The notes: generated by a model not told the origin, from the letters alone. Shown: positions 1 to 8,722, counted from the stretch's first letter. The stretch: 35,210 bases of DNA from an uncultured Roseburia sp. (GCA_947088675.1 CAMUHN010000034.1:1-35210); one strand, 5' to 3'. Program-made: numbers and translations.

Positions 1-108
1 CAATTGGCGGATCTTTATTCGGAGCGCGTATTATCACGCATAGTGAGCAATTATACACTGCTGAAATTATTTGGTGACGATATACGCATTTTAAAGCGCC
101 GCCGTTAG
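1..108 (+). CDS. 3' end of an unidentified protein (partial)
   Basis: An open frame runs from the first base of the window to a TAG at 106-108. It encodes 35 residues ending in a basic tail (ILKRRR). The segment is predicted helical, with alternating hydrophobic and charged residues, and shows no motif I recognise. The start lies outside the window. It is on the same strand as prs, 83 bases upstream of it, so the two could be cotranscribed. Because only the tail is visible, coding status rests on the open frame and its position alone. Confidence 0.4.
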   Translation, partial: QLADLYSERVLSRIVSNYTLLKLFGDDIRILKRRR

Positions 109-191
109 CATGCTGCATGCAAAACGCCGCTGTGCTTTTGATAGAAACATAACCCCAACACCTATCAAACGATTACGGAGGACAATGATTC

Positions 192-1400
192 ATGCCAAAC
201 GATGAAAGAAACTTAGAAACTCTTCCTGACGGATTCCTGGGACTGATTCCGCTCGAAAGCTGCCGGGAACTGGGGCAAAAAGTAGATCAGTATCTGGTAG
301 GCTGGCGGCAGAAACGCCAGCATATGCACAAGCATGACTTCGCGTTTAAAAACTATGTCATGGATTCTTACCTGATTGAAACTGCTGTCCCGCGTTTTGG
401 CACAGGCGAAGCAAAAGGAATTATCAAACAGTCGGTACGCGGTCATGATCTCTACCTGATGGTGGATGTGACAAATTACAGTCTTACCTATACGGTATGC
501 GGCAACGAAAACCACATGTCGCCGGATGATCACTTTGCCGATTTGAAACGTATCATCGCTGCTGTAGGCGGCAAGGCAAGACGCATCACTGTTATTATCC
601 CGTTTTTATATGAAAGCCGCCAGCACAGACGGACGGCACGCGAATCGTTAGACTGTGCGCTTGCACTGCAGGAATTAATTGCAATGGGCGTTGACAACAT
701 TATTACATTTGATGCGCACGACCCGCGTGTGCAGAACGCAATTCCGTTAAAAAGCTTTGAGACAGTGCAGCCGGTCTACCAGTTTATCAAGGGCATTTTA
801 AACAATGTAAAAGACCTGCAGATTGACTCAGAGCATATGATGATTATCAGCCCGGATGAAGGCGGCACAAATCGCGCCATTTATCTGGCCAATGTACTGG
901 GCCTTGATATGGGCATGTTCTATAAACGACGCGATTTCAGCAAGATTGTTGACGGCAGAAACCCGATTGTTGCGCACGAATTTCTGGGTTCTTCCGTAGA
1001 GGGAAAAGATGTGATCATTATTGACGACATGATCTCTTCCGGAGAAAGCATGATAGACGTTGCAACAGAGTTAAAGAAGAGAAAGGCAAAACGTATCTTC
1101 GTCGTCGCTACTTTCGGACTTTTTACAAACGGTCTTGACTGCTTTGATCTGGCGGTTGAAGACGGCATTATCTATAAAGTCGTCACAACAAATTTAACAT
1201 ACCAGACGCCGGAACTGCTCTCGAAACCATATTACATCAACTGTGATATGAGCAAATATATCGCCTATATCATTGACACGTTAAATCATGATTCTTCGAT
1301 CAGCGATCTTCTCAATCCCTATGACAGAATCAATCGATTTGTGTCCAGATATAAAGAAGAGCAGGAACAGAAACGCCCTCTGCGCTTCTTTTCGAAATAA
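192..1400 (+). CDS. prs: Ribose-phosphate pyrophosphokinase, long divergent form
   Basis: This enzyme would make PRPP from ribose 5-phosphate and ATP in the cytoplasm, feeding purine, pyrimidine, His, Trp and NAD synthesis. The PRPP-binding loop is visible as VIIIDDMISSGESM (about residues 276-289), preceded by the flexible-loop motif KRRD. A DAHDP segment corresponds to the DLH region of class I enzymes, and ESRQHRR corresponds to the YARQDRK ATP-binding segment. At 402 residues it is about 80 longer than the usual ~315, with an N-terminal extension and an insertion. The PRPP loop has SSGES where class I enzymes have DTAGT. The start is set by GGAGG (about 10 bases upstream). Family assignment is secure; kinetic behaviour and allostery cannot be read from the sequence. 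Confidence 0.93.
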   Translation: MPNDERNLETLPDGFLGLIPLESCRELGQKVDQYLVGWRQKRQHMHKHDFAFKNYVMDSYLIETAVPRFGTGEAKGIIKQSVRGHDLYLMVDVTNYSLTYTVCGNENHMSPDDHFADLKRIIAAVGGKARRITVIIPFLYESRQHRRTARESLDCALALQELIAMGVDNIITFDAHDPRVQNAIPLKSFETVQPVYQFIKGILNNVKDLQIDSEHMMIISPDEGGTNRAIYLANVLGLDMGMFYKRRDFSKIVDGRNPIVAHEFLGSSVEGKDVIIIDDMISSGESMIDVATELKKRKAKRIFVVATFGLFTNGLDCFDLAVEDGIIYKVVTTNLTYQTPELLSKPYYINCDMSKYIAYIIDTLNHDSSISDLLNPYDRINRFVSRYKEEQEQKRPLRFFSK

Positions 1401-1410
1401 TCTAATCATC

Positions 1411-1445
1411 AAAAAAGAACCGCCGGTTTCGGCAGTTCTTTTTTT
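1411..1445. terminator. Bidirectional intrinsic terminator between prs and the convergent gene
   Basis: The arms AAGAAC-C-GCC and GGC-A-GTTCTT form a hairpin with one internal mismatch. An A-run lies on its left and a T-run on its right, so it can terminate prs on the plus strand and the DUF6465-like gene on the minus strand. Confidence 0.75.
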
Positions 1446-1456
1446 GATGTACATTA

Positions 1457-1840
1457 TTAAAATAAATCAACTTTCCCGGCAAACTTCTGATTGATCACAT
1501 AATAAGCTGCGTTCTCTTCCGGCTTCAGATACACCTGAAGTGATTTAATGGACGATACCCTGTGGCCTGCTGCAATATACTGCTGCCTTGCCTGCTCTAA
1601 TGCATCTTCCAACATGGTTTCTTTGCCCTGGAACTGGATGAAAATGTCTGGTTTAACCTGTTCTTTCACTGCTTTCTTCTGGGTTTTGGCTGTTTTCTTT
1701 GCCGCCGTATCTTTTACTTCCGCTGCTTTTGCCGCTTTGGCAGGTGTTGTCTTGGCTGCTTTGGTGTCATTTGATTTTGTAGTGTCTTTCGCATCCACTG
1801 CCACTTTTTCTTCCGTTGCTGTTGCTTTTTCTCCTCGCAT
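1457..1840 (-). CDS. Ala/Lys-rich protein, DUF6465-like
   Basis: This is a 127-residue protein in two parts. Residues 1 to about 65 are low-complexity Ala/Lys/Thr sequence and probably disordered. A compact C-terminal part, about residues 66-127, contains DIFIQFQGKE and SLQVYLKPEENAAYYVIN and ends in GKVDLF. From memory the C-terminal part matches the Clostridia DUF6465 family, whose function is unknown; I could not check this. The start follows a strong AGGAGG. The gene lies 18 bases downstream of the HPr-like gene on the same strand, so the two are probably cotranscribed from the promoter at 2156-2184. The lysine-rich tail could bind nucleic acid, but that is speculation. Confidence 0.75.
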   Translation of the reverse strand: MRGEKATATEEKVAVDAKDTTKSNDTKAAKTTPAKAAKAAEVKDTAAKKTAKTQKKAVKEQVKPDIFIQFQGKETMLEDALEQARQQYIAAGHRVSSIKSLQVYLKPEENAAYYVINQKFAGKVDLF

Positions 1841-1858
1841 AAAGGACCTCCTAATAAA

Positions 1859-2113
1859 CTAATTACAAACTAAAAACTTTTCCATCGCTACCAATGCTTC
1901 CTGCTCATCGCTTCCGTTGACTACAATATTTACTGCCATTCCTTTTGAAAGATTGAATGCCATAATCCCCATTATACTTTTTGCGTTAATCCTGCGATTA
2001 TCGCTTTCGAGCGTAATATCGCTGTCAAAACGACACGCCATCTGTACCAGCTCTGCAATCGGGTTATTGTGACCTTCAGAAACATTTGAAACGATAACTT
2101 CTTTCTTGCTCAT
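1859..2113 (-). CDS. HPr-like phosphocarrier-domain protein with Asn at position 17
   Basis: This 84-residue protein has the length and pattern of PTS HPr. His15 lies in EGHNNP, Ser46 in NAKSIMGIM, and DEQEALVAMEKF forms the last helix. The His position (phosphorylated by enzyme I) and the Ser position (phosphorylated by HPr kinase) are both present. Arg17, normally part of the LHARP phosphotransfer site, is Asn, and Ala16 is also Asn. It may therefore be a regulatory HPr paralog, as Crh is in Bacillus, rather than the main sugar-transport HPr. The frame stays open upstream to 2248, but the ATG at 2113 is chosen because AAGGAAG precedes it, it gives the canonical HPr length, and the promoter at 2156-2184 lies inside the longer frame. 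Confidence 0.85.
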   Translation of the reverse strand: MSKKEVIVSNVSEGHNNPIAELVQMACRFDSDITLESDNRRINAKSIMGIMAFNLSKGMAVNIVVNGSDEQEALVAMEKFLVCN

Positions 2114-2155
2114 ATTCTTCCACTTCCTTCTATACAGACAAAAATCACCTATCAA

Positions 2156-2184
2156 AATATACTCTATTACACAAGTTTTTGCAA
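2156..2184 (-). promoter_or_regulatory. Sigma-A-type promoter for the HPr-like/DUF6465-like pair
   Basis: TTGCAA (2184-2179), a 17-base spacer and TATATT (2161-2156) read toward the HPr-like start at 2113. Spacing is ideal and the -10 box is close to consensus. Confidence 0.55.
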
Positions 2185-2254
2185 TAGTAACTACGAAAAA
2201 CTGGTAAATTGAACAAATATTTTCCGCTGACAAATAATTTTTGTGCACTTTTTT

Positions 2255-4768
2255 TCAGATTGTAGCATATGCAAGATATATATTTCCTGCATTTTTAAAA
2301 TCCTCTCCTGCATGCTCCATATTTTTACGATAGATTCCACGCACCGGCTCATAGACAATTAATGTATTGGCATCATATCCAACAATCAGCAGGGCCTCAT
2401 TTGTTCCTGTCATTGCAAATACAGGCGTTCCGCAGCTTACGTAATATAATACTTCTTCCACATCACAACCGGACAGGTCATAAACGGTGGCCTCTTTCAT
2501 CGTATTGTTCAAAATGGACTTTGGCGTCTCCCCGCCCTCAATCATCGCTGCTGCGTTTATGTTGATCCCTTCTTTCTGCAGCATCGCATTGATGCAGCGC
2601 GCCACACTGCCAGGCGTTTTATCACCCTCGTCATCCGGATTCATCACCTGTGCCTGTGCCGATTTCCTGGATCGTTTCCAGACATACGCCATATCGTTAT
2701 TTAAAACGACTCCCATATTTTCATTTGCCGCATGAATCGCATCTGCTACCTGATCTGTCACACAGACCACATCACCTTTTACATATACATAATAGCGATG
2801 CATGGCTTCCCTGGATGCAAGCGCTACCGAACGATCCTCTTCAAGGAGTGTTTCTTTTGGTGTAAGCAGTTTTTGCGCCTTTTGCACAGATTCATTCGGA
2901 AGAACAATCTGCCATACGGTCTGCTTATCTCCGTCCTCCTGTGTATCAGCGAAAACAAGACGAGCGCCCTCTCCCTCTCTGTTCATGATCATATCTTCGT
3001 CAGCTGCCACATAAGTGATCCCATTGAAAACAAGACGCTCAAGATACATGGTATAATCCTCTATCCGTATATCCGATACAAAATAGTCATTTTTCTCATA
3101 TGTCTTCAGTAATTTGGGCTGCTTGTGCGTAAGATCCGCAATACAAACCTGATGCATCGGAAAAATCTCGTTGCCTGCCGCATCATTTAAAATCCTGTTC
3201 CTGTCCGCTATCCCATAAACAAAATCCTCTTTCATAAAACCGAGAGGCTTCAACACTTCCCCGCCGGATGCGCTGATTTCACTTTCTGTCCCATCTGAAA
3301 GATTTAAAATATGGATCGCTGCATCTGTCTCTTCTCTGGTCCAGGCGATAAAACAATTTGATTCAGATACAACAAATCTTCCGTCGTCCAGATTTTTTAC
3401 AAGCTCTTTCACCTCCCGCGTATCCAGCTTGATTCCGTAAACACTGCCGCCGACCATAAGAAAAAGCTCACCGGCGTCATTTACATACATCAACTGTCCC
3501 ATTTCAGCACGCATCACCTCAAAAGACTGCGCAGCGGGAATAAACGCTTCCTCCTCGTTTGTATTGGATGCGCTGTCATAGTGATAAACCGCAACGCCTA
3601 CCTGTCCTTCATGAATGCCCCGGTTCATATATCCGTACACCAGAAAATCAATACTTCCCGTTTCATCCACACGCATAATTCGAATATCATGCTCCCCATA
3701 ATTTTCCCGGTCATCAATCCCCTCATATCCGCGGAAACTAAACACCTTTGCCAATGTATTTGCATCCTGATGAAAACACCATAACGCTCCCTGCTGCACA
3801 AAGGCAACAGAGTTACCTGCCTCATTTGCTTTATATTCAATATCACCCGAACGTATTCCCAAATCTATTTTATTTGCATGAATATTTGCATTTTCTCCCC
3901 GGAAAATCTGTTCCACCGTACGTTCAAAATTCAGAAGATAGGTTCGGCTCTCTGTATAACGGATCCGATAATATTCTTCCACATTAAAATATTCACTTTC
4001 TCCCTGCTCATTGACGCTGGCTATGGTATATGCAAGCACAATCACATTGTACGTATCCGTAATCTCCTTGATCGACGGAACCGGGTCTGTCAGCCGCTCT
4101 ACGGCAAGGTCAGCCCATCCGATCTGCTTTAAGGAAGAGTGGAGTGAAGTAAAGTGAAGCGTAGTGTTGTCCTCGGTCATCTTTTCCATATAAGTGGCAA
4201 GCGTTCCAACTGTCTCCGGATTAAAGGTTGTATCATTATAGTTCAGAGTAAATTCCACACATTCTTCGACATGGCTCCCCTCCGCTTCCATAATACGCGT
4301 ATAGTAGAAGATCGTCTGATTACCGCAGGCAAGCTTTATTAAAAGCAGATATTCCGTATTCTTCTCAATTAAATTCTGTATGGTAAGCTCCGCCGAAATC
4401 TGCCCTTTTGTCTCTGTATAGTGTTCTACCTCCGCATCGGCAATCAAACGTTTTGCATCAAGACTTCGAATCTCGTAAGAAATTCCACTGACAGCCATAT
4501 GATACGTGCGAATCAGAATCGGCAATATCCTGTCGCTGCCAATCGGTGTAATCGCATCTCTCATATATGCGGCATCCATTTCCGTGATATAACCATGCAG
4601 CTCGTTGATCTGCGTCCCGTTCTGATACAACGATATCACCGGAAGTTTTGCCTCCGTCATTTCTGTTGTCAAATCTTCATTCGCATAATTCATCATATTC
4701 CCAAATATCAGAACCGAGCCAAAAAAAACAAAAATCAGCACGGCCGCTTTTATAACGCCTTTAGACAA
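2255..4768 (-). CDS. Large membrane-anchored extracytoplasmic protein with degenerate C39-like C-terminal domain
   Basis: This is an 837-residue protein. One transmembrane segment near residues 6-25 (AAVLIFVFFGSVLIFG) follows a short basic start, so the bulk should lie outside the cell. The middle (about 300-640) is rich in short beta-strand patterns reminiscent of a beta-propeller or WD-like sensor, without a confident family. The last ~120 residues resemble the C39-like/papain fold: a Cys-led helix (VARCINAMLQKEGI), then EALLIVGYDANTLIVYEP, which matches the usual HAVVIVGYD strand but with Glu-Ala where the catalytic His is expected. It is therefore probably a non-catalytic relative. The start codon is TTG; a TAG seven codons upstream leaves no alternative, and GGGCAGG sits 8 bases before it. 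The gene stands alone behind a terminator and just upstream of the HPr-like promoter. Confidence 0.75.
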   Translation of the reverse strand: MSKGVIKAAVLIFVFFGSVLIFGNMMNYANEDLTTEMTEAKLPVISLYQNGTQINELHGYITEMDAAYMRDAITPIGSDRILPILIRTYHMAVSGISYEIRSLDAKRLIADAEVEHYTETKGQISAELTIQNLIEKNTEYLLLIKLACGNQTIFYYTRIMEAEGSHVEECVEFTLNYNDTTFNPETVGTLATYMEKMTEDNTTLHFTSLHSSLKQIGWADLAVERLTDPVPSIKEITDTYNVIVLAYTIASVNEQGESEYFNVEEYYRIRYTESRTYLLNFERTVEQIFRGENANIHANKIDLGIRSGDIEYKANEAGNSVAFVQQGALWCFHQDANTLAKVFSFRGYEGIDDRENYGEHDIRIMRVDETGSIDFLVYGYMNRGIHEGQVGVAVYHYDSASNTNEEEAFIPAAQSFEVMRAEMGQLMYVNDAGELFLMVGGSVYGIKLDTREVKELVKNLDDGRFVVSESNCFIAWTREETDAAIHILNLSDGTESEISASGGEVLKPLGFMKEDFVYGIADRNRILNDAAGNEIFPMHQVCIADLTHKQPKLLKTYEKNDYFVSDIRIEDYTMYLERLVFNGITYVAADEDMIMNREGEGARLVFADTQEDGDKQTVWQIVLPNESVQKAQKLLTPKETLLEEDRSVALASREAMHRYYVYVKGDVVCVTDQVADAIHAANENMGVVLNNDMAYVWKRSRKSAQAQVMNPDDEGDKTPGSVARCINAMLQKEGININAAAMIEGGETPKSILNNTMKEATVYDLSGCDVEEVLYYVSCGTPVFAMTGTNEALLIVGYDANTLIVYEPVRGIYRKNMEHAGEDFKNAGNIYLAYATI

Positions 4769-4817
4769 CCTTTTAACCTGCCCTTTCTATCCTGTAACAG
4801 CATTTTTCCTGTAAGAC

Positions 4818-4848
4818 AAAAATAGCTATCGCAGGACACGATAGCTAT
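4818..4848 (-). terminator. Intrinsic terminator of the glmS-containing run
   Basis: A perfect 10-bp inverted repeat (ATAGCTATCG / CGATAGCTAT, 7-base loop) is followed on the minus strand by TTTTT. It lies 60 bases beyond the stop of the Pro/Gly-repeat gene. Confidence 0.8.
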
Positions 4849-4908
4849 ATTGTATGCATTTTTGTAAAAAACTGCAATCTTTTTTGAAAAATTTCTATTT
4901 CAAACTTT

Positions 4909-5448
4909 TTACCACCATCTTCTGCAGCGGCGATGTCTGCACCTTCTTTTATACATCTCATTGTTCAGCAATACGCCAATCAGGCTCCTGACCGGATCTC
5001 TCTGCGGAGGACGTCCGGGCGGCGGGCCAAACGGCGGCGGACCTCCCGGGCCTCCCGGCGGCGGGTCAAATGGCGGCGGACCTCCCGGACCTCCCGGCGG
5101 CGGGCCAAACGGCGGCCGTCTCATCTCTTCTGTTTCCACACCCGCCCCTGACCTTTCTTCCTGATCGGCCATATTTTGATAAATCCGGTCAACAACTGTC
5201 TCAAGCATCAGACGATCCGGATATTCATCAAACATCAAACTTCCCTCATATTCCATCTTATCACATTCGTCTTCGACATATTCCAGTATTTTCCCGACTT
5301 CCCTTGGATAGAGTTCTTTCATGCGGTCCATATCTTTTTCATATTCCAACTCTGTCAGATACAGATTCTGCATGGGATAACTCATATAAAACGGCATTTT
5401 CGGTACATCAAACTGAGGATAAAAAAGCTGTTCCTGTTTATAATCCAC
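4909..5448 (-). CDS. Pro/Gly-repeat protein with Cys/Arg/Trp-rich C-terminus, possibly spore- or surface-associated
   Basis: This is a 179-residue protein of unknown function. Residues 1 to about 95 are acidic and helical, with DECDKMEYEGS and MFDEYPDRL, a pattern I associate with small conserved Clostridia proteins. A collagen-like Pro/Gly block follows, with repeated GPPPGGPGGPPPF-type units. The end is short and basic, rich in Cys, Arg and Trp (YKRRCRHRRCRRWW). The GTG at 5448 is chosen because AGGAGAG lies 6 bases before it; the longer frame (GTG at 5469) has no ribosome site. It is the last gene before the terminator and follows a SpoIID-like gene, so a role in spore coat or envelope assembly is plausible but unproven. 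Confidence 0.7.
   Translation of the reverse strand: MDYKQEQLFYPQFDVPKMPFYMSYPMQNLYLTELEYEKDMDRMKELYPREVGKILEYVEDECDKMEYEGSLMFDEYPDRLMLETVVDRIYQNMADQEERSGAGVETEEMRRPPFGPPPGGPGGPPPFDPPPGGPGGPPPFGPPPGRPPQRDPVRSLIGVLLNNEMYKRRCRHRRCRRWW
5024..5116. repeat. 39-bp tandem repeat encoding the Pro/Gly block
   Basis: Two adjacent 39-bp units (5024-5062 and 5063-5101) differ at only a few positions, and a partial third copy follows (5102-5116). Each unit encodes one 13-residue Pro/Gly period, so copy number could vary between strains. Confidence 0.8.
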
Positions 5449-5509
5449 TCTGTCTCTCCTCAAAACCACTTCACTTTTATCGTATGCCGACCCGCAAAAA
5501 AGGTTACTC

Positions 5510-6772
5510 TTACATAAGTTCCGCTATTCTGGTCACACCAACATAAATTTCCGAGATTTTATACCAGGTGCTGTAATCAATGACGCCTGTCACCGGCAGG
5601 CCAAAGATTGCCTGAAATTTTTCGACTGCCTCCCTTGTCGCAGGACCGTAGATTCCGTCCGGCGTTATCGTCGGAATGGCCGGATAGCTGCGGGAAATAC
5701 GTGCAAGCTGTTCCTGGACCTGCATGACCTTTTCTCCGGTAGAGCCGATTGTCAGGTCAACTCTCGGCCACGAAGCCGGTATTCCCGAGATTTCCTCCGC
5801 CGTATTGATATACATATTGCTGCCATAGTAATAGCGCAGAATTTCAATTGCGCTGTAGTTCTGATCACCAAGATATTTGCTGCCCCACTGGCTTAGCCAG
5901 TTGCTGCAGGTCACACGCTGCCCGTCACAGTACTGCGTTAAAATAGGCTGTCTTACATTCGGTCTGGAGAGGTAATTCTGGAACATCTCATCCACAATAC
6001 GTGAAATATTGCGGAATATATTTCTTCCATAAGAAAACTTCTGGTCAAACGCCGTTGACGTCGTGATTGTAAATGTGTATCCTTTATTCCGATACCACTC
6101 CGTATAGACCCGATTCATCGTAAACGACATAATCGCCAGAATATTCGCACGCAGCGTGGCATCCGGCCATGTCGCATAAATCTCGCTGGAAGCGACATTT
6201 TTGATGTAATCACGATATCGCACATAATAGTTGTTCGCCGTAGAATCAGACGGCGCGCCATCATGCACAATCACATACTCCGGCACAACGACACGGCTTA
6301 AAACAATTTCTCCCGATTCATTGACCGGTTTAATTTCCGACTCGGCTATTTTAGGCGGGAAATTGCCAAACAGTGTATTGACCGGAATCACGATCGTATC
6401 AATCGGATTGCCTGGCGCATTCTCCTGACTCATGCGCACATCCTGCAGTGAAACCTCCCCTGACAACAGCTGAATCCCCGAAACAGTGACCGGGCGAAAG
6501 CCGTCCGCTGTTACAGTAACTGTATACTGCGAAAACGGCTGCGATTCGCTCGGTTCCATCGAGTATTCGAGCGGAGGCGTCGGCAGCACAACCTCCTCGG
6601 ACATACCCGAAGAATCGCTCTGTATTTCCTCTATGGGGCTATCCGGATCCCCGGAGTAGGAAATTCGGATCTTTGCATTTTCAATCGGTATATTTCCGTC
6701 GCGTGAAAGTACCTGTACTTTCAATTCTCCTTCGTCTACGCTGTCATTCTGCGCATATCTGATATTTCGCAT
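5510..6772 (-). CDS. SpoIID-like protein with C-terminal peptidoglycan-binding domain
   Basis: This 420-residue protein reads in three parts. An N-terminal beta domain resembles carboxypeptidase-regulatory/Ig repeats (LKVQVLSRDGNIPIENAKI). A central region from about residue 205 to 320 resembles SpoIID-type stage II sporulation proteins (ANILAIMSFTMNRVYTEWY, SNWLSQWGSKYLG). A PG_binding_1 repeat follows near residues 345-415 (GSTGEKVMQVQEQL, DGIYGPATREAVEKFQ). It probably acts on or binds the cell wall, perhaps the spore cortex. No signal peptide is visible. The ATG at 6772 is preferred because the recognisable fold begins just after it and GAGGT lies upstream, although 13 bases away. A TTG at 6844, 12 bases after the glmS stop, would add 24 residues and has no clear ribosome site. 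Either way it is cotranscribed with glmS. Confidence 0.78.
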   Translation of the reverse strand: MRNIRYAQNDSVDEGELKVQVLSRDGNIPIENAKIRISYSGDPDSPIEEIQSDSSGMSEEVVLPTPPLEYSMEPSESQPFSQYTVTVTADGFRPVTVSGIQLLSGEVSLQDVRMSQENAPGNPIDTIVIPVNTLFGNFPPKIAESEIKPVNESGEIVLSRVVVPEYVIVHDGAPSDSTANNYYVRYRDYIKNVASSEIYATWPDATLRANILAIMSFTMNRVYTEWYRNKGYTFTITTSTAFDQKFSYGRNIFRNISRIVDEMFQNYLSRPNVRQPILTQYCDGQRVTCSNWLSQWGSKYLGDQNYSAIEILRYYYGSNMYINTAEEISGIPASWPRVDLTIGSTGEKVMQVQEQLARISRSYPAIPTITPDGIYGPATREAVEKFQAIFGLPVTGVIDYSTWYKISEIYVGVTRIAELM

Positions 6773-6856
6773 ACCTGTCTGTTTTACCTCGAAGCTGTTT
6801 TTATTCCTGACTATTTTATGCAGAGAACAGACAGATTGTTCCAATTCTCAGGCAAT

Positions 6857-8683
6857 TTATTCGACTGTTACAACTTTCGCAAGATTTCTTGGCTTATCCA
6901 CATCAAATCCTTTATCCGACGAGACATAATAGGCCAGCAGCTGCAGCGCTGCAGATGCCGGCATTACCATAAATGCATCCTGCATATCCGGCAGCAGAAA
7001 CGTCCGGTAATCCTCGTTTACACTGCCCGCAAGAGACTTTTTGATAAAAAGAACGATATCGGCCCCCCGCGCGCGCACCTCTCTGATATTTGACATCTCT
7101 TTCGACATCAGCTTTTCCTGCGTCACCGAAGCAATCACAGGTGTATTCTCCGTAATCAGCGCAATCGGCCCGTGCTTTAATTCTCCGGAGGCATATGCCT
7201 CGGAATGAATATAAGATACTTCTTTTAATTTCAGCGATCCCTCCTGCAAAATCGAGTAATCAAGCCCCCTGCCGATCATAAACAAATCCTTTGCATCCAA
7301 CACGTTATTGGCGAGGAGATGAATATCGCGCCTCTTTGCCAGCACCTTTTCTACTGCTTCCGGCGTTCTCTGCAATTCACGGATAAAGCTCTGTGTCTCT
7401 TCCGTAGTAAAGATACCTCTGCAATGAGCCATCTTTGCCACAATCAGATAGAGAATGGCAAGCTGCGTCGTATACGCTTTTGTACTCGCAACCGCAATCT
7501 CCGGTCCCGCATTTGTAAACAGCACGTAATCGCTTTCACGCGCAATTGAGGAACCTTTTACATTGAGAATAGAAAGGCACTTTGCACCTCTTAGTCTTGC
7601 GTATTTGACTGCTTCCAACGTATCAATCGTCTCCCCGGACTGTGAGATGGCAATTACGAGCGTTTTCTCATCCAATACCGGATCCGAATACATAAATTCG
7701 GAAGCCATCTCGACATTAATATGCATATGAAGAATAGATTTGACAAGCGCCTGCGCCACCAGTCCGGAATGCATTGCCGTCCCGCAGGCAACGATCGTCA
7801 CACGCTCGCAGTCCGTAAACAGCGAATCCGGAACCCCCTCTCTCGTAAAATCGGGCATACCGCCCACAACACGGCACGCAATCGTTCGCTCTATCGCTTT
7901 TGGCTGCTCCATAATTTCTTTTTCCATATAAAATGGATAACCGTTTTTTCCCGCACTGTTTAACTCCCAGTCCGCCGAGAGAAATTCCGGTTTTTTTTCA
8001 TTCCCTTGCAGATCAAACAGCATCACACGATCTTTGTGCAGCTCCAGAATATGATATTCCGGCACAACAAAATAACGGTTTGTAAAACGGCACAGAGCCG
8101 TCAGATCAGAGGCAAGCATGGCTCCTTCGTCACAGACTGTCGCGACAATCGGACTTACGTTTCTGGTCGAATAAATCACGCCCGGATGATCCGCAAAAAG
8201 AATCACAAGCGCAAAAGTCCCTTTTAATTTGGAGACAGTTTTTTTGATTGTCTCATGCGGATCTCCGTTATAATAATGATTCAGGAGTGCAGCCACAACC
8301 TCGCTGTCTGTCTCTGATCTAAGCTGATCTGCGAGATCATAATGCGCCGTAAGTTCTCTGTAATTTTCTATAATCCCGTTGTGAACAAGCGTCACCTTGC
8401 CCACGCTATGCGGATGTGCATTTGCGTCACTGACGCCTCCATGTGTCGCCCATCTTGTATGACCGATGCCGCAGCCGTTTGCCTGCTCCGCAAAAAATTT
8501 CTCGGATTCGCAGATCACACGCAGATCACTGACACGCCCGGCGCATTTAATGATATGCGTCTTTGCGTCCCCCTCCACTGCAATTCCGGCGCTGTCGTAT
8601 CCTCTGTACTCCAGCAGCTCAAGCGAATCGAGCAGTACGTCTTTTACTTTTTCCTCTCCCGTATAGCCAATAATTCCGCACAT
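6857..8683 (-). CDS. glmS: Glutamine--fructose-6-phosphate aminotransferase (isomerizing)
   Basis: This 608-residue enzyme converts fructose 6-phosphate and glutamine to glucosamine 6-phosphate, the first step toward UDP-GlcNAc for peptidoglycan. It begins MCGIIGYTG, so Cys2 becomes the N-terminal glutaminase nucleophile after Met removal. HTRWATHGG and the LEYRGYDSAG block are typical of the glutaminase domain. Two SIS sugar-isomerase domains fill about residues 285-600 (SQSGETIDTLEAVKYA, EGSLKLKEVSYIHSEA, and the C-terminal DVDKPRNLAKVVTVE). The length is the family norm. AGGAG precedes the start. Only 39 bases separate it from the upstream gene, leaving no room for the glmS ribozyme found in many Firmicutes, so control would have to come from elsewhere. 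Confidence 0.97.
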   Translation of the reverse strand: MCGIIGYTGEEKVKDVLLDSLELLEYRGYDSAGIAVEGDAKTHIIKCAGRVSDLRVICESEKFFAEQANGCGIGHTRWATHGGVSDANAHPHSVGKVTLVHNGIIENYRELTAHYDLADQLRSETDSEVVAALLNHYYNGDPHETIKKTVSKLKGTFALVILFADHPGVIYSTRNVSPIVATVCDEGAMLASDLTALCRFTNRYFVVPEYHILELHKDRVMLFDLQGNEKKPEFLSADWELNSAGKNGYPFYMEKEIMEQPKAIERTIACRVVGGMPDFTREGVPDSLFTDCERVTIVACGTAMHSGLVAQALVKSILHMHINVEMASEFMYSDPVLDEKTLVIAISQSGETIDTLEAVKYARLRGAKCLSILNVKGSSIARESDYVLFTNAGPEIAVASTKAYTTQLAILYLIVAKMAHCRGIFTTEETQSFIRELQRTPEAVEKVLAKRRDIHLLANNVLDAKDLFMIGRGLDYSILQEGSLKLKEVSYIHSEAYASGELKHGPIALITENTPVIASVTQEKLMSKEMSNIREVRARGADIVLFIKKSLAGSVNEDYRTFLLPDMQDAFMVMPASAALQLLAYYVSSDKGFDVDKPRNLAKVVTVE

Positions 8684-8722
8684 ATCTTCTCCTCATTTCC
8701 TAATTGTTGAAAGTCGAAACAT

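Noticed and set aside
5070-5546. A 158-codon plus-strand frame opposite the Pro/Gly-repeat gene
   Set aside because: The opposite strand has a strong ribosome site, domain structure and terminator; this frame has none.
8684-8722. A glmS ribozyme
   Set aside because: Only 39 bases separate glmS from the upstream gene, too short for the ribozyme core.
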